Source of the DNA: Caprella mutica
Lineage: Eukaryota; Arthropoda; Malacostraca; Amphipoda; Caprellidae
Reading direction: 5' to 3'
DNA length: 64,000 bases
Assembly (NCBI GenBank): GCA_947561585.1
Contig: CANNZV010001043.1
Coordinates: forward strand, 1 to 64,000
The notes beneath the pieces are model-generated. The model was given only the letters and a program-made list of their open reading frames with translations, had not been told where the DNA came from and ran no database searches. Every line of letters starts with the position of its first letter. Position 1 is the first letter of the stretch. A program made the translations under genes and the position numbers. Positions 23,238-35,216 of this stretch are shown one piece after another.

Positions 23238-24390
23238 TAGTGTATATCCATTCAATCAATAATGGCAACAAAGATATTACCTTAGCATCATACCTATCAT
23301 TTATTCCGTTGATATTTCAGGGATTTTCATTAGTGTTCCTGACGATTCTCCACAACGAAGTTATGGTTGGTGAAATCTACTGAGAAACTGGGGGCTCTGG
23401 GGGTTCTTCATAGAAACTCTTCACCTCCTGAATCACTGTTTCTGTTCTTTTTGGTTTTGTTATCATTTGCTTTTCTCGTGAATAGAACCAGTTTCATTGA
23501 ATAGACCACGAACTCTTGTGAAATTTTTCAGGTGGTAAGATTTAGCCAGCCTTCCACTTGTCATGGAGTGAAGCATGAATTTTCGACATACTGTTGAAGA
23601 AGAAGGTGTTTTGGCAAACACCGACTACAGGACGATGCATTTCTTCTTGAATTCAAAAACATTTTTAAGGTTTTGGAAAAATGCTAATATTAATAGAATA
23701 GAATCTATTCTTTATGAACATAATGACGTCCTCCCATTTCGCAATTTAAAAAAGGACGCTTCCGACGGAACACAGTGTAAGCATGTTCAAAGCAATTAAA
23801 ATAATCAAATAGCTGACCAGTCTGAGGAATTATCCGTAGATTTTTTTCAGAAACGTTAATTTTTTTTGAAAAGTGCCCCCCCCCCCTTGACCGAATCCTA
23901 GATACGCCCCTGCTTTATTCTGAGTCGTGGCCTCAAAATATTTTCTTTAATTTAAACTCATAGAGGATAGAATTTTTAAGGAGTCACAATTCTATAAAAA
24001 ATTGACCATCTTATTATGTACAATTTGTAATAAGAATAAGTTGTGATTTTGTTTATAAAAGCGGTACTTGCCAATATAGTTAGATTCACTTTAAAATATC
24101 TCTAATTATCTCCGAGTCGTTTATTATCAAAAAATTTCTTTAGTAAAATGCATCCACGGTTGCACACTGAGAGAGGTACAGGCACGAGGACGGATGGACC
24201 CACGATCGATACCTGGGCACATCATTTCATTTCTTCGCATTTAATTTGTATATAATATTATGTAACATTAATTAAATTGATATGCACCTAACCTATGTAT
24301 AATTATAACCAAGAATGGTCCATTTTTATTCTTGAATTAATTAATTCATTTATTGAATACGAGTGGACATCGTTTCGAAGCATATTAGAT
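23238..24390. other. Intergenic, repeat scraps only
   Basis: No gene is recognised. It contains the inverted partner (23470-23560) of 20165-20245, a transposon end at 23735-23780 (reverse complement of CACACTGTGTTCC) and a C-rich run followed by CTAGATACGCCCCTG near 23876-23912 that looks like a transposon terminus without a visible partner. Confidence 0.45.
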
Positions 24391-24399
24391 AATAGATAT

Positions 24400-26170
24400 A
24401 TAATTGGGCGTCGGTTCGATACAGGCATCGGCAACGTTAAGTATTGTCGGTACCAATAAGTCGTTTTTACGTGGTTATACTGCTCAGAGCCGGTGGACAT
24501 CCGTGAGGTGGGCCATCCCTCTCCCCCGGGGGGTTTAGAGTTATACGATACATCTGGTATTTTGCACACACTATAAGAAGGTTAAAAAACAACTATTTAC
24601 ACAATAAAAAATAATGATAAAATTACGATATTTCTTCGGGGGGCGGTCCCCTTTAGTTTTCTAAAACAGATGGCACTTCATCTGTTCAATAGTCAGGCTG
24701 AATCATAACTCATTTACTATAAAGTAACTCTACTATAAACTGTTTTATTCTATTTTATTGACTAAGTATATTTTTTTGTTATAAAGATTTTATTATTTAT
24801 ATATCGAGAGAATCGTGTTGGTTATCATTTTATCATTTCCATGTTGATTTAATATATTAAAATGTCTGGTTAAAATGTGTTCTATTATTTACCTAATTGA
24901 GATTCATTGTAAATCCTAGTTTGGACTAGAGCGTTTAGCAACTGCATGCCGCCATCAGCCGTAGCTATGCCATCATGAGCCAGTGCTGGCCCACAGTAAA
25001 ATACAGTTGGCTTTAGAGCGGTTAACATCGGCATGCCGTGGTCAGCCGTAGCTATGCCATCATGGGCCAATGCTGGCCCAACAATTAAATTACAGTTGGC
25101 TTTAGAGTGGTTAGCATCGGCATGCCCTCGCTAGCCATTGTCAGCCGTTGCTATGCCAGCATGGGCCAATGCTGGCCAGCGGTGCAAAAGGCATTGACCG
25201 ACGTTGGCACAGAGATGGCCCGATCTGGCACGGTTGGTTTGCCGACGTTAGCCCACCGCCTTATTCAACGGCCGGCCGTAATGGCCCTACGTTGGCCCAA
25301 CACTGCAATGCTTCTAAGGTTGATAACATTGCACTATCAGGCCAATGTCGGTAAACGTTGACGAAGTGAAGGCACGATCGTCGATCGGGCATTGGAACGC
25401 CAGTGCTATTACACACTGGCCCAATGCAATGAAAACGACATTGGGCCAACGGTTGCCAAACAATTCTGGCCCAATGAAGGAATTAATTTGTTAACCAATC
25501 CAGTGATTTTTTGGTGTGCCAGTACATTTATTATACTGGTCTATCGGTTCTATTTGGCAGATATCTACAGAAAATCAGAAAAGTTAGGTGCAAACGGACT
25601 CTCTCAACATTAATCACACGAAATAGCCATTTTAATATCATCAATTCAGTATATGTTTGAAATTGAAGCGGTTTCTGTCAATTTGGTATAAATACTCCTG
25701 TTATATCCCTTCAATTATTATTTGAACACTTTATTTATTTCATTCATAAAAATGAGCCTGGCCGTTAGTAGATTAATATATTTAGTATGAAAAGTTATTT
25801 TTTACGTTGAAATAATTATTCACATTGAAAATTATAGTTTTATTCACATTGAAAATTATACTTTTATTCAATTTTAAATAAACATATTATTCAATTTGGT
25901 TTAAATAGCGTTGGTAAAATGATATAGATTTTCAGTTTGAATTGGCTACTGTTCTAATTTTTCCCCTGAACGTTAAGTATTGCCGGTAGGTACCAATAAG
26001 TCGTTTATACGTGGCTATACTGTTCTGGGCCGGTGGACATCCGTGAGGTGGGCCAACGTCGGGCCTTTGCTGGCCCAATACACCGAGACCGGTATGACAA
26101 CATTGGCCCAGACTCTCGTTCTGAATTGGGCCAACGTTGGTCCAACATTGTAATGTTTACTGGGATATCG
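24400..26170. repeat. GGCCCAATGTTGGCC-rich repeat region
   Basis: 24927-25180 holds about three tandem copies of a unit near 110-115 bp, each with GCATGCC..CAGCCGT..CTATGCCA and AATGCTGGCC. 25324-25960 is the intact relative of the repeat broken by mariner at 16468. 24434-24515 is repeated directly at 25970-26055 (phrase GTGGACATCCGTGAGGTGGG). Short palindromic strings of the type TTGGCCCAA are frequent. Open frames here are chance products of the repeats. Confidence 0.6.
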
Positions 26171-26438
26171 CTTAAATAACTATTCAAAATTAAAGTGTTT
26201 TAAAATTATCAGTTCTATAGATCGGAAAAATCTTAAGATATATGAAAGCTATTAGAAAAATATACATATACTTAAACATATACCATATCAAATATTTTAT
26301 CATAATATGATAAATAAACAATGATTAGTAACGGATATGAAATATTTTATCTCAAATCACTGTATTTTCAGAAAAAAAGGGTTTTATTAGTTAACATAAG
26401 CTTATGACATCATCTCATAGATGGTGCTGCTTACATTA

Positions 26439-26481
26439 TTTCCAGAACGTTCCAGAACAATCCTCACGAACGTTTATAAAA
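26439..26481 (+). promoter_or_regulatory. Heat-shock-element array with a TATA box
   Basis: TTCCAGAACGTTCCAGAAC at 26440-26458 is four perfect alternating pentamers (nTTCn, nGAAn, nTTCn, nGAAn), the consensus for heat shock factor. TATAAAA follows at 26475-26481, 17 bp downstream, and a further GAACGTT lies between. No credible open frame follows within 1 kb. It could be the promoter of a non-coding or truncated heat-shock gene, or a chance match or repeat remnant. Confidence 0.5.
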
Positions 26482-26489
26482 CGTCTGTT

Positions 26490-28220
26490 TATCCTCGGAA
26501 ATAAGCAATAAATATTTGAATTTGTGATTCATGTACAATAAACTAACAAATAAAGTATTTATAGAATTTTAATTAATAATATTACTCGCAGATATACAAA
26601 AGTTTTTTGCACAACGTTTGTGGAATTGAACAAGATGGCGTCAATGACTCGTGCAAAGCTTGTGCTATTTGGCAATAGATGGCGCTTTTTCAAAATAAAT
26701 TAAATTTTCTTTTCTTAAATTAGTATTATTTAGATGAACAGAGTATGTAATCATACATAATTAAATATGCTGATTCCATTAAACCACATATTAACAAATG
26801 TTTGATTTTACCCGTACCCCTCCTTTAATTAGGTACTTGGATTCTTCATATGGATCAATTGTCTTGGAATCAGCTTTGTTATTGATTTGAATTTGTCGGA
26901 TCTATAGTTAGTATCGGGCATTCAGATTGACTTTTTCTTTGCTTGAAATTCAGAAGGTAGAAGAAAAGAAGAAGAAAGGTAATGATATTGATACCTACCT
27001 AGCTGAAATTCAAAACAAACGGTGTACATTCTTTTTCTTCGAACTGAAGTTTAGCAAGTCGGGTATTGTAAATTTTTTTATTATAAAAACCCTTAGAAGC
27101 CTATCAAATTAAAAATATGCTATCAATTTTCATGGGGTTTGCAACAAATAATAACAAACATTAACCTCATTGATTAAAATAATATAAAAAAATTGCTTGG
27201 AGGAGACCTTTAAGTTCTCAATTAGGTATTGGATTTACATCGCACAGTAGGTAAGAAATACAGTTCGATATTTTAACTTTCTTCGGAAAATATATCTTCA
27301 ATATAGATATATATTTGACATCGAATTTGCTGTCTATTTCGTTACTAAAAAGCTTTCGTTTCTATGCGTCATTTAGAAAGAGTATTGATACAGTATAACC
27401 AGTTTCCAAATATCTTCAATTTAGATATGTTTTTACATCGCTTTTGGTGTCTTTTCCATTACTAAAACGCTTTCGTTTATATCTTTTTTTTTATTTATTT
27501 GAGTGTTTGCATCGCTAATCTAAAAATGGATCTGAACGATGCAGAGGGATCGATTTTATTTCTTTTTTCTACATCGAAAGTGTAGAGCACGTGGTATTGT
27601 TTAGAAATATCGTTGACATGACTATGTTTGCTGGGATATGATTAGTTTGTTTGATAATTTGATTTATATAACTGTGTTACATCGAACAAACAGTAAATAT
27701 ATGGTATGTTAAATATTTTAGGCAGTAGGGTATGTGTTCCAAAAACACATTCGAACACGCAAATAAAAATATGATAATTATCAAACATTTATTTTAGTTG
27801 GTGTCCACGCATTTAAAACAAAGTATCAAACTAATTAATCACCTATACTGAGTGAGAGTTAAGCTATGGATGAATATTTTTATACTTTAAAATCATTCGC
27901 TAATAGTTGCCCTGTGAGCTGCTATAGGCACCTCGATCACAGTCAGTTGGAGGCCACTACCATTGGCGTAGGTCGGAACCATGGTCGTAGAGCAGAGTAG
28001 CTTATCTAATATTTTTTTAATGTTCATTGTCTAAATAAAGATAATTGTTTTTTTTAATTATTTAAAGAAGGTTAGCTTCTTCTGGCAGGGAAAAAAAATT
28101 GAACTTGGTATCCGGAAAAAATTCTATGGCGAATAAATCCCCCAGAAAACATAATTATGCTCAATTTATAGAAAAGCGTTGTAGAAAAATATGACGAATA
28201 TAGTTCTATTTACACGACAG
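26490..28220. other. Intergenic with decayed TIR elements
   Basis: No gene is supported. About 26930-27216 is a relative of the element at 15151-15738: it shares CTACCTAGCTGAAATTCAAAACAAACGG-type sequence and ends GGAGGAGACCTTTAAG. 27295-27365 and 27412-27482 are imperfect direct repeats (CTTCAAT(A/T)TAGATAT, GCTTTCGTTT). 27830-27880 carries the TGAGTGAGAGTTAAGC repeat. The rest is plain AT-rich. Confidence 0.45.
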
Positions 28221-28431
28221 AGTGTCCGCAAAAAAAAGTAGACGATTTAAAAGGGTCGTAATTTGTAAACTATTATTGCTAGGAGATTGAAATAGGTTTC
28301 ATTCTAAAGATAAGAATTCCAAGTTTTATTGAGTAATAAATTTAGCATCATACTACCACCACCAGACTCGACTCAATGAACTTACGTTTTTATAAAAACG
28401 TTTTTTATCACATTCTAGCTAGCTGTATATA

Positions 28432-29731
28432 GGAGAACCGGGAGAATTCGGACAGTTTTTGTTAAAAACTGAATATTTCGTAAACTAATTCGAATTTTAC
28501 TATTTAAAGATTTCTCTATGTAGATAAAACATCTTATTTCAATTTGCATTAAGACTGTTTTGCAATTTATACCTTCATTCGAAAGTTATAAGACAAAATA
28601 TATGAGGGATTCAAGTGTCCGAATTCTCATTCTTAGAGTGAGACTTCGGACAAACTGATAGGATGGTTCGGACACCATAAAAATGGATAAAACATTGGAA
28701 TTTGAGTAATTAAACGAGAGGAGTGCATTCGGATCTACTAATTTAATTGAAATAAACAATAATGACTTGTTATTCACAGTAATAATTCATTGGATTTGAA
28801 ATTTTATCATAATTGTAATGATTGAACATTTTCTCCAAAAAAATATAGATAGCTTATGAATAATCACTGTGAAATTATCTTTATATTTAATAGCTATATA
28901 CTAAAAACAAATGGTTTAACTATTTCCTTTTACTTTGGGTATAACTATTTCCTTTTTCTTGGAATTACGCCAAAAGTTAGTAAATTACATCTCATCGAAT
29001 ATGTTATAGTCCGTAAGTGTAGATCTTGCTACACATCCAATTTTAGCTGCTTTTCTGACAGATAATCCTTTTTGGAATTCATCAATTACTTTTCGAATTA
29101 TTTTCTTTATTAGGGCCTATATCAGTTTTACTTTTATAATGAAAAGGCATGATTACGATCGTCAATTTGTAAATTAAAGAAACTAATATCAAAGTTGAAA
29201 ATAATTATATAAACGAATGCTATTTCAATTTGAAAAATTAACTTTAAGTTCTGAATGTCTTTTTCAATAAGAATTACTTCAATAAATTGTAATGGTGGGC
29301 TGAATTGGACACAGAGAGAAGGTTCGGACACCGTCCGAACCAACCTCAACAGAAGTGTCCGATTCATCCCAAATGACACTTGAAAATTAAAAACATCACC
29401 ATTTTTCAAATTTCATTTGTATTATTTTTTAGCACACCAAACATAACATAAAATATTTATATAATTCATACCTTTGAGATTGAGAATAAGTTTCCTATTA
29501 ATATAGTCCACACACGATCCAGTTGAATCACGAAAAATTTCATCAATATTGAAGAAAACAGTATATTACCCCTCGGGGCGAAATACTACATATCCGCATT
29601 GGATCTTTCAAATAACTGACGGTTAACACGTCGCACACATTCAGTTACAATAAGCGGTAGTTCCAACAATTATAAACATGTTTAAATGAGTTGTCAAAAC
29701 CATCCCTATGTCCGAATGTTCCCGGTTCTCC
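28432..29731. mobile_element. 1.3-kb TIR element, GGAGAACCGGGA ends
   Basis: The left end GGAGAACCGGGAGAATTCGG and the right end (reverse complement) GGAGAACCGGGAACATTCGG form a TIR of about 23 bp with two mismatches. TA precedes the left end; the right flank is CA. CGGACA motifs recur inside. No transposase motif was recognised, so probably non-autonomous or decayed. Confidence 0.7.
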
Positions 29732-29742
29732 CATACACTATA

Positions 29743-30896
29743 CAGGGTGGCGCAAAAAAAAGGAAACCAATTTCCAAATGAGTTTATTCTAAAAACTGTC
29801 AAATTTAAATAATTCTAAAAACACAGTTTTATTCGTAAAGTTTTTCTGCATCTTTCATGGAAATCTGTTAAACTTACAACTAAAATTAAACATCCTGCAG
29901 CGAAGTGGAAAAATATAAATAAAAAGGGCTTGCGCGAGGACGAAAAACACAGAAAGACTTTATAATAGCTATATTTTATTTCCATATGGTGTAAATAAAA
30001 ATTAAAAAATATTTTTTTTCATTCAATTGACGTTTTGTTTATTAACTCTTTCATTCATGGAAATACATCTTCGTCACCAATCACGATGTCTTCTCCAAAA
30101 CGAGCATTTCTTTGCAGAAACCATCTTGAGAAATTTAGACGGCTGTGCGGTAAATCAGTTCAAGAGTTCGAGCCTTACATGCTTATTGAAGGGATGATAT
30201 CTCAAATCGTGTTTAACAGTTCGGTGAAATGTGACTTTAGTGATGTCTAATTCATTCATTCTGATTGATAATTTTGGATTCTCAATAAATTTTTCATGAA
30301 TAAGATTAATGTTTTCATGAGTTCGTTCTGTTGTCATGCGACTTAATAGTTTTTTGTTCAAAATAAAGTTGTTTCTTCAGTTTTGAACTCATTAAAATAA
30401 GTCAATATGGTTTTATAGTTGGTGGAAATCTTTCCAGAAAGCTGTGTTCAAAATGAGGTTGAATCTGTTCAAAGCTTTCAGTGTTTAAATAACTTGTCAC
30501 AACAAAAACTCTGTTCTTTTGAAAGATGCATTTTGAGGATTTGATTAAGAGATACAAGAGATATCAATTTTATATCAAACATCAATTCTCAAAGGATAAT
30601 TCAGGTCTTAATTGTTTTTTAGTTATTACAGAAATTAATAATATAATCCATATGAAATGAATACCTATTTATTGTGATTTTTTTGTATATTTCATGCTCG
30701 CGCAAGCCATTTTTAATTACCTTTTTTTTTATTCGGTGCAGGATGTTCAATTTTTGTCTTAACTTCAACAGATTTTAAGGATAGATGCAAAAAAAGTAAA
30801 GGAATAAAATGATGATTTTAGAAAATTTCTGGCTTTAATAGTTTGTAAAATAAACTAGTTTGAAAATGGGTTTCCTTTTTTTTTTGCGCCACCCTG
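29743..30896 (-). mobile_element. Tc1/mariner-like element, internally decayed
   Basis: Ends CAGGGTGGCGCAAAAAAAAG on both sides (inverted), TA on the left and a degraded TG on the right. 1154 bp. On the minus strand 30361-30155 reads as a transposase N-terminal fragment (TTERTHENINLIHEKFIENP, then ITKVTFHRTVKHDLRYHPF), the helix-turn-helix and linker of this superfamily. The catalytic domain is not recognisable. A 3'-end fragment of the same family is at 42425-42687. Confidence 0.7.
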
Positions 30897-31036
30897 TGTG
30901 ACTATAGAGTATATAGTATTAGAATGATCCGCAAAAAAGTTGCCGAATTTAATTGGCTGTAATTTGTAAACTATTCTGATTAGGAGACTGAAATAGGTTT
31001 CATTAGAAAGAATAGAATTTCAAATTTAATTTGATG

Positions 31037-31813
31037 TCATTCATACGTAAAAGGGATACATTGGCACATCTATAGAACTTCAATTTCATAAGCGGTTTAT
31101 TATCTCAAGAATTGCACAATTAACAGTGGAATAGAGAAAACTTATCCTTGTGATGATGTTTTACTTGATTCAAGCCTCACTCTTATAACCATCTTGTGAT
31201 AAGTCTGAATCATGAATTTGGTGATAAAAGCGGGGCCTACCTGTATTATCATTTTAAAATAACTTCTTAGATAATCCAAGAAATTGGTAGGGGTATAGGA
31301 AGGCTTTTGAAATTACTAAGATACTTTACTTGAAAAAATTAATATCATTTAATTTAAAATTCTGTAAGAATATATTCAAAATCTTTTTAACGCCTTACAA
31401 AATCTTTTCAGTAATATAAAAAATAATGATTCTAATTCGTCATTTCCTTGAAAATTGTACTTAAAACTCTTTACTTGAACAATTGTTCTAGAAAATAACA
31501 AATTGAAAATAATAAGAAAAGATTGATTAACTATTATTCTTACATACAAATTATTGTAAACATTATGAAGCCGACATGTATTACTGAATGTAAATATGAT
31601 TATAATTTCACAATAAGCAATCATTTATCTTTTATGTACATTTCATTAGAAACCTATATAAAATGCACGCTTAAATGCTCTGCAAACAAATTAACTACCA
31701 TATAGATTTGAATCAATCATTAGAGTTACCTACTAATTTTCGCACAATGTTTCAAAACCACAATTTCTTCAATCCTGGAAAGACGTAGAGTGTATTTTCT
31801 CTCATATTCCAAA
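31037..31813. other. AT-rich upstream region of GR-A
   Basis: No gene. A transposon end of the AAAGCGGGGCC(T)ACCTGTAT type lies at about 31225-31248. The remaining 500 bp before the GR-A start is AT-rich and presumably includes its promoter, though no core element is certain. Confidence 0.4.
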
Positions 31814-34800
31814 ATGTTGAACCATTTCCTGGTGTATCTAAGGTACTGGGGACTGTTCCCTAGATACATTGATAAAAAACATCAAATGACGACATCCAAG
31901 ATATCAGTACCTTTTCTTTTGTTCTCGATACTGTTATTCACGCTGAAACTAGTAACGGTGATCCTGTTAACGATTAAATCAACCATAGATAATACAATAG
32001 ATCAAAACCAGACGATGGATAAAATAGCAAATAATATCTATAGATCCTCTACGCTAGTATTCTTCATCGTAAAAGAAATTATTTTAATCAAAAAGCATTT
32101 TCAAATGAACGACTTGTCAAGGAAGATATTTCAAGTACAACATCAACACCAAGAAATACAGTTGACGACCTCTCAGACTTCAGTGATATTGATTCAGTTT
32201 GTCACTACAATCTTACTAGTAACATGTAATACGGCATTTTTCATTGAAATCTCAAGTGTCTCTTTTGCTATTGAATTATTTAAGATTATCATACCATACA
32301 TGGATATTGTTGGTAATTTCATTTTTGGATTTTACTGCACCAACGCCTTCGCACTCATGTTCAAAAACCTGATGCCATTTGAAGAAATGAGGTTTCTTAG
32401 AGCTGAAACTAAAGTTGACGTTTTGTCTAACTCTGTTAAAACAATGAACGAAATATCAAAAGCTAGTGTACTTTTAATGGATATATACGGACCAATCATA
32501 CTTCTTGATCTTCTGTACAGTATGATTACATCTACCGTTGGCATATACTTCGCCATACGCTTCAGCGGTTCACTCCCAATATCTACTCTCATTCCCATGG
32601 TTCTGTACTGTCTGCAGATTTCGACAATTCCTTTGGTCTACACAGATTTCCCATCGAGAATGTCAAAAGCGGTATGTGAATGGAGTAAATGAAGTTTATG
32701 TTTCATAGCAAGCTGTTTCTAAATATTACGTTCATTTCTTATAGAGAGAAGAAACTTATCTTCGCCTGGAAACTATGATGATTGAAGATACAACTTTGAA
32801 AAACACTGAAGTCGTGAGTATTTTTCATTACTTTGCGCAAAAAGGTTATGTTTCTTACGTATAAATCTTTAAAATATAGTAAACAGCGCATAAGGTTTTT
32901 AAGAGATAGTCTCTACTGTATAAGTTTCTATCGATGCATTACTGCTCGCATAATGTTCTTGAGGATAATGTTTTTAAGGATAACTGTTCTCTGATTGATC
33001 GGCTAAGAGGAGCAAACAGAGGATGTAGCACTAAACAGTTAGTGATCCACTCCCTGTTGGCTTCTCCTCATTGCATATAGTATTAGTGAAATTAAATTAT
33101 ATTTCAATTAATGTAAACTTTATAACTCTTAACATAGATGGCTGTAACAAAGATATTATAACACAGTAAGATACACTACCTACTCTCTCAAATTTATATT
33201 TCAAAAGTGCGTTGTGGCGCCATTTAGATTTGAAAGTGAGAACTAGAGAAACAACAACATTTGGTGTTGATTAAAACATTGAAAGTTTCAGTATTCAGGC
33301 AGTAGATATAAAAATATATTAAGGCTATTTGTGGATGGTGTGGTTATTGAATTAATTCCATATATCATTAACTTTGATGCGCATCATCATATTGACCAAA
33401 TGTCATTGTTAGTTTAGTTCCCGCTTTCATATCCAGATGTCGCTTTTTAAAACAGATAATTGGGAGTTTAGTGTATCTTACTGCAGTGTTATATCTTTGG
33501 CTGTAATGTAGTTTGTTGTACTGCACACTTTATGATTGTTTATTAACCTGGCAGGGGGGTTGGGGAGGCAAAAAAACACACTTATTGGTTAATCTCCATA
33601 GCCAATCAATAAGTTCTTAACCTTAAAGAATATTATAACATAACACTTATCTGCATGGATAGTGGTTGTAGTAATCATTTAATTAATAACCTTAGAGCCA
33701 CCCATTTTCAATTATAAAAATATTTCACTTTTTTGTTCAAATAATACTAGAACAAGTGATAAACCATAAATATAGATGGCCTTGACCGAACTAACAGTTA
33801 CTTGAGGGCGCCACATTTTTAGGTATTTAGGCACTAGGTATTTTTAAAATGATGATGCAGGATTTTCAATCAGATTCATTAATATAGTTTAGTATAAAAA
33901 TACACTGAGCAGGAAATTTTATTAGAAGATACAATAACAGATCAGCTGATGAAACTTTATTTTCAAAATAGTCACATTAATAAAAAAAAGGTTGAAACCA
34001 TTAACCATTTATTGTTCTATTGATCATATTTAGTCACTTGAAGGTCCTCTCCAGGCTCCGGGAAAAATAAGTTTATTACATAATACTACAGAATTAAGGT
34101 ATAGGATTCTAAGATCATTAATCTGCAAACCACATAGAATTTGGCTCAGTACCTATTTATTATTTTAAACGCTTTTCAAACTTTTTGATAATTTGTGTGC
34201 AACAATTGTACGAATCACTAATCTGACGCTGAAGAAAAAGATTGTACGCTCTTTGTTTTCATTCCCAATTTGAATTTTACATACAAACAATGCATGTTTA
34301 GCTTTAATTTAAAATTAAAATTGTTTCCTGAAGTATTGGAAAGTTTTTATAAAAAAGTTTCTCCAATTTCATGCTTTTACAGAAATGTTTAATATAGGAT
34401 TTATTATACCTACCTAGCTGATATTCAAAACAAACGGTGTAGGACTGAAGTCTTCAGACTGAGAATTAGCAAGTCCGAAGTAAAACGGATATTCTAGATT
34501 TTTGATTGAAAAAATTAAAAATTAACTTGTAAGTGAACTTTAAAGATAAAAGGTTATTTAGGATACAATTCTCCTAAATAAGTTTTTATTATTGTTGGAG
34601 CTTACCTCCCATTAATATTGATCCATTACAGACTAGAAGGCTGATGGAGCGTTTACAAAAACCAGTTACTCTTTCACTCTGCTCTCTCACTGTTCTAGAT
34701 AGGAGTATTCTGACAACGGTAAATGCTACCATTCGAGTCTTTTAATAAATAATATTTACTATTCTCTGAATTGCAGTTTATATTTTTGTTTACTCATTAT

Positions 34801-34907
34801 AATATGATTTTTTTCAGATGTTCTCACAAGTGGTCTCGTATATAGTGGTGTTTGTACAGTTTTCACAATTATCTTAAACGTCAAAATTTTCTTAATAGTA
34901 ATTCTTA
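31814..34907 (+). CDS. Gustatory-receptor-like 7TM chemoreceptor, GR-A
   Basis: Four exons: 31814-32671, 32745-32813, 34632-34718, 34818-34907, all joined at phase 0, giving 367 residues, normal for insect GRs. The start MLNHFLVYLRYWGLFPRY was chosen over an ATG 24 bases upstream because all paralogues begin at this point. Hydrophobic segments are near residues 31-55, 78-95, 122-148, 158-185, 222-250 and 256-277, with a last one in exon 4. Exon 3 carries LSLCSLTVLDRSILTT and exon 4 SYIVVFVQF, a variant of the GR signature TYxxxxxQF. GRs are inverted-topology ligand-gated channels in taste neurons; ligand unknown. Intron 2 (1.8 kb) contains a MITE (33146-33501), a fold-back fragment and a TIR element. 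GR-A converges with GR-B, stop codons 309 bp apart. An odorant receptor assignment is less likely because of the exon 4 motif. Confidence 0.85.
33146..33501. mobile_element. MITE, CAAAGATATTATA family, copy 1 (intron 2 of GR-A)
   Basis: Inverted ends: CAAAGATATTATAACACAGT (left) and, reverse-complemented, CCAAAGATATAACACTGCAG (right). The inverted similarity extends about 110 bp inward. The interior phrase GTGCGTTGTGGCGCCAT recurs in copy 2. A fragment of the 41.7-kb fold-back element (TAGTTTGTTGTACTGCACAC) follows at once, at 33507-33575. Confidence 0.75.
34038..34545. mobile_element. Relative of the 15.2-kb TIR element (intron 2 of GR-A)
   Basis: Begins TTGAAGGTCCTCTCCAGGCT, the reverse complement of the right end of the element at 15151-15738, and continues with CCGGGAAAAATAAGTTTATT. 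The interior has CCTACCTAGCTGATATTC and AAACAAACGGTGTA. The far end is unclear. Confidence 0.5.
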
Positions 34908-35216
34908 ATTTTTCTTTTCATTCTCACGAGAATTACTTTTCATTTAGGAGTTTATTATCTCTTTATTTCAACAGTTTATGTCAGTTTCAATTCTATTGTC
35001 ATCACGTCTTTACCCGTATTTGAGCCAGAAATGGTCAATATCACCCACTTCGTTTTTTTTTCCAAAGTTTTGAAGATTGTGTGTGACCTGGTACCTACTT
35101 TCAGTATTTGAAATATAGAATCAGAATTACCCCTAGCACAATTTGGGTTAAATGGAAAGGTAAATAATACGATAAATGTTTGTGAAAAGCTGCTTCTTAG
35201 GCTACAATCAATCACT

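Larger units (their letters stand above)
28222..31036. repeat. Direct repeat pair flanking two inserted elements
   Basis: 28222-28330 and 30926-31036 are diverged direct copies (GTAATTTGTAAACTATT, GGAGA(T/C)TGAAATAGGTTT). Between them lie a TIR element (28432-29731) and a mariner-like remnant (29743-30896). Confidence 0.55.

Noticed and set aside
26482..27500. An Hsp70-type coding gene behind the heat shock element
   Set aside because: No chaperone-like open frame follows on the plus strand; only short chance frames and repeat remnants are present.
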